From CAZENU01 sp965117035 (GTDB lineage Bacteria; Chloroflexota; Dehalococcoidia; Lucifugimonadales; CAZENU01), in the NCBI GenBank assembly GCA_965117035.1, contig OZ220748.1:3100001-3164000 (forward strand): a DNA stretch of 64,000 bases, read 5' to 3'. How positions within the stretch are numbered: position 1 is the stretch's first letter; every line of letters begins with the position of its first letter. Positions 41,759 to 48,555 of this stretch are shown piece after piece. Under the pieces are notes generated by a model. It searched no databases. It was given only the letters and a program-made list of their open reading frames with translations, and was not told where the DNA came from. The position numbers and the translations under genes are program-made.

Positions 41759-42949
41759 TTGGCAGTACCCATCGTGATGCCCAAGCTCGGCATGGTCATG
41801 TCGGAAGGGACCGTGGCGAAGTGGGCCAAGGCGGCCGGCGATACGGTCAATCGCGGCGAGATCATCGCCGAGATCGAGACCGAAAAGATCAACTACGAGC
41901 TGGAGGCGACCGACGACGGCATCCTTCACCACGTCGTGGACGAAGGCGCCAGTGTGCTGGTCGACGGCGTCGTCGCCTACCTGCTCGCGGAGGGGGAAGA
42001 GGCCCCGGCGGCGCCGCCACCGCCCGCGGCCGCCCCCGCCCCGGTGGCCGCACCGCCTCGCAGGCGGTCCCGCTCATCCAGGCGCTCGGCCGGTGGCGAG
42101 GTCCGCTCTACGCCCGGCGCCCGGAAGCTCGCTTCGCAGCTCGGCGTGGAGCTCAGCGCCGTAACGGCCACGGGGCCCGGCGGCAGGGTGGTGGAAGCGG
42201 ACGTCCGCGCGCACGCGGAGAAGAAGGATGCCGCCCCGTCGGCGCCGGCCGTACGTCCCGTGCCGCCCGGACTGCCCGAAGCTGCCAGGACGACACCGCT
42301 CTCGGGCATCCGCAAGTCGATCGCCGACCACATGCGCGGGAGCATCGCCGACACGGCCCAGCTCTCCTTCAGCCTCGAAGTCGACGTGACCGACGCGCAG
42401 GAGATGAGGAAGAAGGCCAGCGAGGACGGCGTGACGATCTCAATCGCCCACGTCCTGATGAAGGCGTGCGCGGCCGCGCTGAAACGCCAGCCTGAGCTCA
42501 ACAGCGTCATGGGCGGGGGCAACGTTCTCTACTTCGACCAGGTCAACATCGGAGTGGCCGTGTCCCTCAAAGAGGGGCTGATCGTGCCGGTCGTGAGCGA
42601 CGTGGCGGGCAAGAGCCTCGAGGACCTCTCACGGGAGACGACCGACCTCGCCGATCGCGCCCGCGACGGCAAGCTGATGCCAGACGAGACCGCCGGCGGC
42701 ACCTTCACGATCAGCGTCCTGGGGAGCGTCGACAGCTTCACGCCGATCCTGAACGCGGGCCAGAGCGCGATCCTGGGCGTCGGCAGGTCGGTCGAGAAGC
42801 CGGTGGTGCGAGGCGGCGAGATCGTCGTCAGGGAGATGATGACGCTCAGCCTGACCGTCGACCACCAGGTCATCGACGGGGCCGTCGCCGCCGGCTTCCT
42901 GCGCCGCCTCCAGCAGAACATCGAGCGCCCCGCGGCGCTGTCCAGGTAG
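41759..42949 (+). CDS. E2 dihydrolipoamide acyltransferase with one lipoyl domain
   Basis: The 396-residue protein has three parts. A lipoyl domain at residues 1-77 carries the lipoylated Lys43 in IETEKINYE. A Pro/Ala linker and a peripheral subunit-binding domain (STPGARKLASQLGVELSAVTATGPGGRVVEADV) follow. The catalytic domain ends in DHQVIDG, with His369 and Asp373 as the acyltransferase residues. It takes the acyl unit from E1 to CoA. The start is TTG at 41759, supported by AGGAGG 5 bases upstream. There is no E3 (dihydrolipoamide dehydrogenase) in the operon, so E3 must come from elsewhere. The ISNCY-type element starts 102 bases downstream. Confidence 0.92.
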   Translation: MAVPIVMPKLGMVMSEGTVAKWAKAAGDTVNRGEIIAEIETEKINYELEATDDGILHHVVDEGASVLVDGVVAYLLAEGEEAPAAPPPPAAAPAPVAAPPRRRSRSSRRSAGGEVRSTPGARKLASQLGVELSAVTATGPGGRVVEADVRAHAEKKDAAPSAPAVRPVPPGLPEAARTTPLSGIRKSIADHMRGSIADTAQLSFSLEVDVTDAQEMRKKASEDGVTISIAHVLMKACAAALKRQPELNSVMGGGNVLYFDQVNIGVAVSLKEGLIVPVVSDVAGKSLEDLSRETTDLADRARDGKLMPDETAGGTFTISVLGSVDSFTPILNAGQSAILGVGRSVEKPVVRGGEIVVREMMTLSLTVDHQVIDGAVAAGFLRRLQQNIERPAALSR

Positions 42950-43033
42950 GCCACCCCGACCGCCTTCGCGCCGGGCCAGTCTCCCCGTGCGAGGGGATCG
43001 TATTGCACGTTCGCCCCAAATGGGGCATGGCGA

Positions 43034-43051
43034 AGATTCAGTCCAGGTCTG
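43034..43051. repeat. Left copy of the 18-bp target duplication
   Basis: AGATTCAGTCCAGGTCTG is identical to 44531-44548. The two copies bracket the ISNCY-type element. Confidence 0.85.
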
Positions 43052-44530
43052 TCGTTGTCCAGTGAAAGTGTCAGGGTAAATGTTCAATGATTATGTCAGC
43101 AGGGGTCTTCTCCAAGGGTGATCCGGTGCGGGTTTGCGCGGGTGGCTGGTCTTGGTTGTCGGGTGGGGTTCGGCGCCCGGTAGGCGCTTCGCTCCGTTCC
43201 GTCGCTCCGGGCCTACCGGGCGTGAGTGAGCGTCATATGCTCGGTCGCCGGTCAGATCTGAGGCTGAAATGCCGTTGTGGCGGCTGCCGCTGCGAGCTCT
43301 GAGTGTCACGGGTCCCGGTGCCGCTGGTACAGATGCGAGCGTCCTGCCCTGGTAGGCCACCACGATAGTTCCGTCGAGCCGTTCCTGGACCTCCACCTTG
43401 GCACGGGCGTAGGTGGCTCGATGTTCGTCGGCCAGGAGTTGTATGGTCGAGCTTCCGAACCGTACGGTGTTGTCGTTTGCCACGATTCGGACGTACTTGA
43501 AGCAGAGCACGCCATCGAGGCAGAGACCTGTCGGCACTTGACGGTATGCCGAGTCGGGCTGTGCCGCAGGCACACCGAATTGCCGGTTGAAGCGCGGTAT
43601 GAAGTCGCGCAGCAGCTCGATGGCCTGTTCAATGGTCGAGACACCGGCGAGGCGCATCTCGGAGACCAGCCTGTCCTGGAAGGTGCCCCAGACCCGCTCT
43701 ACACGCCCCTTAGCCTGTGGGGTGTGGGCCAGGACGAGACCGATATCCAACTCCTTGAGTGCCCTTGCGAACTGCGTGGGGTCACGCGCGCCCATGAGCT
43801 GCTCTACGAGGATTTCGGGCTCTTTGGGCGAGCGCTGGAAGATGCCGTGCCTGTCGCTATACAACGATAGAGGGACACCGTTCCGCTCGATGATCTCCCT
43901 GAGCATCAGGAGGTAGCCCTGAGCATCCTCCTGCTCCCTGAACAGGGCGGCCGGGACCGTCCCAGTCGCATCGTCCACAGCTCCGACCAATGTCAGGTAG
44001 GGGCCTCGGCCTTGAAGCCAGTCGTGCCGGCTGCCATCGACCTGCAGCAGCATCCCCTCCTGTGGGTAACGCTCACGGCGACCGTATCGTCTGGGCGCTC
44101 TGCGGGGTCGCGGACTCCTTATGCCTGAGGCCAGCAGAATCCTCCTGACCGTCGAGCGCGACAGTTCGATCCCCTCTCGCTCTGAAAGTACCTCGGTCAG
44201 ATGGGTGTGGTTGAAACCTGCGTAGAGCCCTTCGGCCAACTCCCTGACTCTCTGCTGCGTACCTGTGTCCGTGGTCGTTGACGGCTTCCTGCCCCTGTTG
44301 CCGTGAGCTATGGCAGATGCTCCCTCCTTCCTGTAGCCTGCCAGCAGTCGCCATGCATGGCGCTCGCTCACTTCCATCAGACCCGCCGCAATCTCCACCG
44401 TCACTTCGCCCGCGGTCACTCCGTTCAAAACCTGTATCCGCCTTTGCTCTTTCGTCGTCAACATCAGTCCTTTCATGGACTGACATTTTCATTGACCAGG
44501 CACGCCCTGACATAATCATTGAACATCTAC
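43052..44530 (-). mobile_element. Complete ISNCY/IS1202-type insertion sequence
   Basis: The element is 1479 bases between perfect 18-bp direct repeats. Each end carries two related boxes. From the right end inward: TGTTCAATGATTATGTCAG and GGTCAATGAAAATGTCAG. From the left end inward: TGTCCAGTGAAAGTGTCAG and TGTTCAATGATTATGTCAG. Thus the best-matched box is outermost on the right but second on the left. Long target duplications are known for IS1202-like elements. A single transposase gene fills the element. Confidence 0.85.
43091..44464 (-). CDS. ISNCY-family (IS1202-like) DDE transposase
   Basis: The 457-residue transposase has an N-terminal helix-turn-helix array (QRRIQVLNGVTAGEVTVEIAA, SERHAWRLLAGYRKEGASAIAHGNRGRKP). 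The integrase core has Asp in LLQVDGSRHDWL, Asp in LYSDRHGIFQ and Glu in KGRVERVWGTFQDRL. A C-terminal domain (DGVLCFKYVRIVANDNTV) follows. This order is that of ISNCY transposases related to IS1202. I start it at 44464, where AAAGG lies just upstream; 44476 is also possible. No stop or frameshift interrupts it. Confidence 0.88.
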   Translation of the reverse strand: MLTTKEQRRIQVLNGVTAGEVTVEIAAGLMEVSERHAWRLLAGYRKEGASAIAHGNRGRKPSTTTDTGTQQRVRELAEGLYAGFNHTHLTEVLSEREGIELSRSTVRRILLASGIRSPRPRRAPRRYGRRERYPQEGMLLQVDGSRHDWLQGRGPYLTLVGAVDDATGTVPAALFREQEDAQGYLLMLREIIERNGVPLSLYSDRHGIFQRSPKEPEILVEQLMGARDPTQFARALKELDIGLVLAHTPQAKGRVERVWGTFQDRLVSEMRLAGVSTIEQAIELLRDFIPRFNRQFGVPAAQPDSAYRQVPTGLCLDGVLCFKYVRIVANDNTVRFGSSTIQLLADEHRATYARAKVEVQERLDGTIVVAYQGRTLASVPAAPGPVTLRARSGSRHNGISASDLTGDRAYDAHSRPVGPERRNGAKRLPGAEPHPTTKTSHPRKPAPDHPWRRPLLT

Positions 44531-44548
44531 AGATTCAGTCCAGGTCTG
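44531..44548. repeat. Right copy of the 18-bp target duplication
   Basis: AGATTCAGTCCAGGTCTG is identical to 43034-43051. Confidence 0.85.
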
Positions 44549-44628
44549 GACACGGTTAGGTCGATATGGCAGAATCGGCGCGGCACCGACTTGGTGTCAA
44601 CTAGGCAATAGCTGGAAAAGGAGACGAT

Positions 44629-45225
44629 ATGGAAGGGCTCTTTTTCGTTCTAGTAGGGGCGGCTTTGGTGGTCCAGTCCTGGCAACACCTGGGACTATAC
44701 TCTGATGGCCGGACGATGGGTGTAGTCGTCGGCGGCCTGGGGGTGCTCATCCTGGGCACGTTCATGCTCGGGTCTTCGGTGGAGCCGATCCTTCTTACAG
44801 GCACTGGTAAAGAGGTTGGCGGCGTTGCCAAGGAGATCGCAGGAAGCGACGTCGCGGTGTCGACGGCCCTGCTGACGACGCTCGCGGCCGTGTGGGCCAT
44901 CTACGCGATCGGCGTGGGTGCGTCCGGTCTGTGGGACCTCGACGATCGTGCGCTGGGCTTCCATAGCGCGGTTGTGGCCGTCGTGTCGCTGATTTCCTTG
45001 ATCTATTTTGCGGGCCAGATGGATGCCAGCTACGGCGAGAATGTGATGCTCGTTACGTCCGCCGCGACCCTCGTGCTGACCGTTCTCTCGACGATGGTGT
45101 TCTTCTACCTGGCGTTCGGCTTCAACGTTCTGAAGCTGGTGTCGGGCTGGTTCCTGCTCATCGGCGGCGGCGTCGTAGGTATCATCGGACTGTTGATCGC
45201 GTCCGGGAGCGTCACCGTCGCGTAA
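44629..45225 (+). CDS. Six- or seven-TM membrane protein of unknown function
   Basis: A 198-residue, strongly hydrophobic protein. Likely TM segments are LFFVLVGAALVVQSW, GVVVGGLGVLILGTFML, LLTTLAAVWAIYAIGVG, SAVVAVVSLISLIYFAG, VLTVLSTMVFFYLAFGF and WFLLIGGGVVGIIGLLIA. The size and helix count are like small channel families such as AmiS/UreI, but I see no family motif, so this is only a comparison of layout. AAAAGGAGA lies 5 bases before the ATG. It is a single gene between the ISNCY-type element and a strong hairpin. Confidence 0.65.
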   Translation: MEGLFFVLVGAALVVQSWQHLGLYSDGRTMGVVVGGLGVLILGTFMLGSSVEPILLTGTGKEVGGVAKEIAGSDVAVSTALLTTLAAVWAIYAIGVGASGLWDLDDRALGFHSAVVAVVSLISLIYFAGQMDASYGENVMLVTSAATLVLTVLSTMVFFYLAFGFNVLKLVSGWFLLIGGGVVGIIGLLIASGSVTVA

Positions 45226-45248
45226 GTGCGCTCCGCGTGCTTCTTTGC

Positions 45249-45281
45249 GGTCACGGAGGCCCTTCCCGCGCCTCCGTGACC
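45249..45281 (+). terminator. Strong hairpin between the membrane protein and prkA
   Basis: GGTCACGGAGGC and GCCTCCGTGACC form a perfect 12-bp stem around a 9-base loop, 23 bases after the membrane-protein stop. There is only ACTTT downstream rather than a clean T-run, so it may be a weak terminator or an mRNA-stability element. Confidence 0.6.
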
Positions 45282-45350
45282 GACGAACTTTCCTGACGAC
45301 AAGCCCGCCACCCCGACGGGGCGGTTGAGTATTCCCATGCGGTGAGGCGA

Positions 45351-47348
45351 ATGACCGACAAACCCTCTATAGACCAAATCCTTGCGGAAAGCGACGGAGA
45401 GCTGGGGCGCTTTGCCTGGGAGGGCACCTTCGCGGACTATCTCAGGCTCGTGGTGGAAGACCCGACGCGCTCGCGGCTGGCCCACGACCTCGTGTACCGG
45501 GCCGTCATGGCCAAGGGTGCTGAGACGACGCCGGACGGTGCGCCCGTCTACGGCCTGTTCGAGGACCGTATCTTCGGTCTGGAGCGGGCTCTCGATCGGA
45601 TCGTACGCTACCTGGAGGCGTCCGCCAGCAGGATGGAGGTCCGCAAGCGGATACTCCTGCTCCTCGGCCCGCCGGCGAGCGGCAAATCGACCATAGTCGA
45701 GTTGATCAAGAGGGCGCTGGAGGAGTACACGCGTACCGACGAAGGCGTCGTGTACGCGATCGCCGGGTGTCCCATGCAGGAAGACCCGCTGCATCTCGTA
45801 CCCGAGAGCATGCGGCCAGCGCTCCTGGAGCACTATGGAATCTATGTCGAGGGCGAGCTTTGCCCGCGGTGCCTGCACCTGTTGAAGACCGAATGCGGCG
45901 GCAGGGCATCCGAGATGCCGGTGCGGCGTGTGGTCTTCTCGGAGCGATCGGCACTCGGGATCGGCTACTTCATCGCGTCAAATCCGCGAGGCGACTCGTC
46001 CGTCCTGGTCGGCAGCGTCGACGAGGAGATGCTGTCCGGGGAGCGTGAGGAGGTGGCGGCAAAATCGTTCAGGCTTGATGGCGAGCTCAACATCGCCAAC
46101 CGCGGCCTCATGGAGTTCGTCGAGATATTCAAGTCCGAAAAACAGCTGCTCACGACGCTCCTGGGTCTTGCGCAGGAGCAGATCATCAAGAATGAAAAGT
46201 TCGGCTCGGTCTACGCAAACGAGGTCGTGGTCGGACACTCGAACGAGGGCGACTTCGACACCTTTTCCGCGGACAAGCATTCCGAGGCCCTGAAGGACCG
46301 GATAATCGCCGTAGAGGTCCCGTACAACCTGCGGGTCGGCGAAGAGGTCAGGATCTGCGAGGGGATGCTGGCGTCCGGTATGGCGCAGGATGCCCATCTC
46401 GCGCCGCTCACGCTGCGGATGGCCAGCGTATTCGCGGTCCTGTCCCGCCTCGACCCACCGGCTCGCCAGGGGATGAGCCTGCTCGACAAGATGAGGCTCT
46501 ATGACGGCAACATCGTCAAGCCGTACAGCAGAGACGACGTAACGGAGATGCAGCGGCAGAACCACCGCGAGGGCATGACGGGCCTGTCTCCCCGGTACGT
46601 GATGAACCGGCTCGACAACATGGCCAGCTCGCCGCTTGTTTCCTGCATATTCCCGCTGGCGGCCGTCGACAGCCTGTGGCGGGGGCTGAGAGAGAACGTC
46701 AGCCTGGACGACGAGGTGCGCGCCACGTACATCGGCTTCCTCAACGACACGATCCGGGAGTACAACGATCTTGCCACCAGGGAGGTGCAGCGGGCCTACG
46801 ACGAGAACTTCGAGCAGGCCGCCCAGATACTCCTCGACGGCTATTTGAACACGATAGCCGGCTTCTCTGATTCCGGCTTCCAGCCCACCGACGCGACGGA
46901 CAGGACCCTCAGCGACCGGGACGTCCGGGACATCGAGCGCGAGGTGGGGGTATCGGAGCGGGACAAGCCCGAGTTCCGGCAGGAGATTCTCGAAATCGTG
47001 GCGGCCTGGCGCGACCGCGGACTCACATTCAGCTACGCTTCGGAGCCGCGGCTCAAGGCGGCCATCGAGGAGCACCTGCTGCCCACGCGCCGTAACCTTC
47101 TCGGCGCGCTGTCCCGGCCCCGCGGCGAGCGACAGAGGGCGGAATGGCGTCGGCTGCGAAACGCGATCCAGGGGCGGCTCGTGAACAAGCACGGCTACTG
47201 CCAGTACTGTTCGGACGACCTGATCAGCTATGTCGTCGCCGTGCTCGACGGCAACGCGGTGCACAAGGCGCAGAAGAACGAAGACGTAGAGTGGCTGTGG
47301 CCGCTCACCCACCAGGCCACCGATGATGCCGAGGAAGCGCAGGCGTAG
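45351..47348 (+). CDS. prkA: PrkA family serine protein kinase/AAA ATPase
   Basis: A 665-residue protein, near the family's usual 630-690. The N-terminal AAA+ PrkA domain has FAWEGTFADYLRLV, Walker A GPPASGKST at residues 106-114, CPMQEDPLHLVP, and NIANRGLMEFVEIFKSEKQLL followed by GHSNEGDF. The C-terminal PrkA kinase-like domain follows (DGNIVKPYSRDDVTEMQ, GMTGLSPRYVMNRLDN, EVRATYIGFLNDTIREYNDL). PrkA has been described both as a protein kinase and as a Lon-like protease in stress and sporulation; it is generally encoded with YeaH/DUF444 and SpoVR, which are absent here. GTGAGG lies a few bases upstream of the ATG at 45351. The call is secure, the biochemical activity less so. Confidence 0.92.
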   Translation: MTDKPSIDQILAESDGELGRFAWEGTFADYLRLVVEDPTRSRLAHDLVYRAVMAKGAETTPDGAPVYGLFEDRIFGLERALDRIVRYLEASASRMEVRKRILLLLGPPASGKSTIVELIKRALEEYTRTDEGVVYAIAGCPMQEDPLHLVPESMRPALLEHYGIYVEGELCPRCLHLLKTECGGRASEMPVRRVVFSERSALGIGYFIASNPRGDSSVLVGSVDEEMLSGEREEVAAKSFRLDGELNIANRGLMEFVEIFKSEKQLLTTLLGLAQEQIIKNEKFGSVYANEVVVGHSNEGDFDTFSADKHSEALKDRIIAVEVPYNLRVGEEVRICEGMLASGMAQDAHLAPLTLRMASVFAVLSRLDPPARQGMSLLDKMRLYDGNIVKPYSRDDVTEMQRQNHREGMTGLSPRYVMNRLDNMASSPLVSCIFPLAAVDSLWRGLRENVSLDDEVRATYIGFLNDTIREYNDLATREVQRAYDENFEQAAQILLDGYLNTIAGFSDSGFQPTDATDRTLSDRDVRDIEREVGVSERDKPEFRQEILEIVAAWRDRGLTFSYASEPRLKAAIEEHLLPTRRNLLGALSRPRGERQRAEWRRLRNAIQGRLVNKHGYCQYCSDDLISYVVAVLDGNAVHKAQKNEDVEWLWPLTHQATDDAEEAQA

Positions 47349-47430
47349 CCCAGGCATACCGCGCCTCGTTACGTCCTGACGCGCGGCCCGTGCTGACACC
47401 GTGAGCTCCCGCCGGCGGCGCAGAAGGGAC

Positions 47431-47538
47431 ATGAGAGAGCGCCGCCGCCGCGGGCCAGCCGTCGGCCTGCGATGGTGGCTCGTCGTCCTGATCGTCGGGC
47501 TTGGCGTCATTGTCGCCCTTGCCCGGGTTCTCGTGTAG
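47431..47538 (+). CDS. Putative 35-residue single-TM protein
   Basis: The frame starts with ATG at 47431 (AAGG 4 bases upstream) and encodes a block of Arg residues followed by one clear TM segment, WWLVVLIVGLGVIVALA, and a stop. A GTG start at 47401 would add ten mostly Arg residues. It lies 82 bases after prkA on the same strand. Short Arg-rich TM proteins are common and easily missed; without homologues I hold it as a hypothesis. Part of the ORF lies in Arg codons that GC-rich DNA produces by chance. Confidence 0.35.
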   Translation: MRERRRRGPAVGLRWWLVVLIVGLGVIVALARVLV

Positions 47539-47587
47539 CCGGTCTGGCTTGCCGTTGCCGATACGCTCCTCCGAGGGCGCGCGCCCG

Positions 47588-48295
47588 CTATGACGATGAA
47601 GCGGTGGGCAACGCCGCATGGCCCCAGCGCCGACGGTGCTCCTTCTTCGCTCGGTCGAACATCTCGACGTAGGACGGGTCCCGTATCGGGCCCGCGGTCA
47701 TGATCAGCGCGTCCTCCCGGTCGTCGGCGTAGTAGCCCTTTCGCACCCCGGTCACGTCGAAGCGATACTTCGCGTACAGGTTCCTGGCGACGTAGTTCGA
47801 CGGGCGGACCTCGAGCGTAACTGTCGCCGCGCCCTTGCCGCGAGCCTGCTCTATGGCGGCGATCAGCAGCAGCTCCCCCACGCCGCGGCCGCGGTAGGTC
47901 CGACGGACCCCGATCGTGAGGACGTGCGCCTCGTCTGCCGCGTGCGACGTTCCCAGGAACCCGACAACGTGGCCGCCCGTCTGTCCGGCGCGGCGTCTGA
48001 GGTCGGCCGCGGCGTTGCGTATCGTGGCCGCGAGCCGAGCCGGGCCGCCGCCGGACTTCGCTCGCCCGCCCACGGGCGGGCTCCCGGACGGGCCGGGACC
48101 GGGGCTCGGAACGTGGCATGCGACCAGGTACGAGGAGGTCCGGCTCCCCGGCTCCCGGTCGAACGGAGTCGGCGGATAGTGGCTGGGAAAGACCTCTCGC
48201 TCGATCTCCCGGACCTGTGGCGCGTCGGCGGGCGTCAACGCGCGGACGGCGAACGGCATGACCGGTGTGGAAGAAGGATAGCCGGGGGTAGTCAT
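47588..48295 (-). CDS. GNAT family N-acetyltransferase, RimI-like
   Basis: The predicted protein has 235 residues with a GNAT core: VREIEREVFPSHYPPTPFDRE (the RimI-type N terminus), VVGFLGTSHAADEAHVLTIGVRRTYRGRGVGELLLIAAIEQARGKG with the acetyl-CoA motif RxxGxG as RGRGVGE (cited as separate motifs), TLEVRPSNYVARNLYAKYRFDVTGVRKGYY (the RimI ending, YEK.GF) and D..DALIM. RimI acetylates the N terminus of bS18; members of this group can also acetylate other protein N termini. Between the FxR and VGFL parts there is a Pro/Gly-rich insert of about 45 residues (HVPSPGPGPSGSPPVGG...), unusual for the family. The start at 48295 is preferred; other in-frame ATGs are at 48343 and 48259. A good extended -10 lies upstream. 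Confidence 0.85.
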   Translation of the reverse strand: MTTPGYPSSTPVMPFAVRALTPADAPQVREIEREVFPSHYPPTPFDREPGSRTSSYLVACHVPSPGPGPSGSPPVGGRAKSGGGPARLAATIRNAAADLRRRAGQTGGHVVGFLGTSHAADEAHVLTIGVRRTYRGRGVGELLLIAAIEQARGKGAATVTLEVRPSNYVARNLYAKYRFDVTGVRKGYYADDREDALIMTAGPIRDPSYVEMFDRAKKEHRRRWGHAALPTASSS

Positions 48296-48333
48296 TCCAT
48301 GGCCGCGTCGTCTTGACGTAGCGGACGAGCACG

Positions 48334-48342
48334 ATTCTAGCA
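48334..48342 (-). promoter_or_regulatory. Extended -10 of the GNAT gene
   Basis: On the minus strand TGCTAGAAT lies about 38 bases before the ATG at 48295. This placing argues against the start at 48343. Confidence 0.55.
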
Positions 48343-48410
48343 CGGCGGTACGGCCGCTCCGTCGGGTGTGCCCGGCATCGCACGCGAATACTGAAGCATA
48401 TGTTATGAAA

Positions 48411-48431
48411 AGTAATTCAAGAGAAATTACT
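48411..48431. promoter_or_regulatory. Operator-like palindrome in an AT-rich island
   Basis: AGTAATT, 7 bases, AATTACT is a perfect 7-bp inverted repeat within the most AT-rich 100 bases of the window (about 48385-48485). It is upstream of a candidate promoter for the ABC exporter pair and also upstream of the divergent GNAT gene. Its symmetry suits a dimeric repressor such as a TetR or MarR protein. None is encoded nearby. Confidence 0.45.
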
Positions 48432-48442
48432 ACAGAATAGCC

Positions 48443-48473
48443 TTGAAAAATTTGGACGAAGGCTTAAAAATAT
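48443..48473 (+). promoter_or_regulatory. Candidate promoter of the ABC exporter pair
   Basis: TTGAAA (48443-48448) is followed, 17-19 bases later, by an A/T-rich -10 region (AAAAAT or AAATAT, 48466-48473). The palindrome at 48411-48431 lies just upstream. Confidence 0.4.
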
Positions 48474-48487
48474 TCTAGGAATTAGCT

Positions 48488-48517
48488 GGGCCGACTCTCG
48501 TAGTCGGCCCGTTTGTT
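48488..48517 (+). terminator. Leader hairpin with T-rich tail before the ABC genes
   Basis: GGGCCGACT-CTCGT-AGTCGGCCC forms a perfect 9-bp stem followed by GTTTGTT. It lies between the candidate promoter and the ABC gene start at 48556. It would therefore end or attenuate transcription into the operon rather than follow a gene. Confidence 0.55.
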
Positions 48518-48555
48518 GACACGCGACAAAGCCCCCCGACGCCTAGGAGCCACCC

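Noticed and set aside
45978..48383. 801-codon open frame antisense to prkA
   Set aside because: It is the complement of a well-supported gene in GC-rich DNA, lacks any domain and is rich in Arg, Pro and Gly as shadow frames are.
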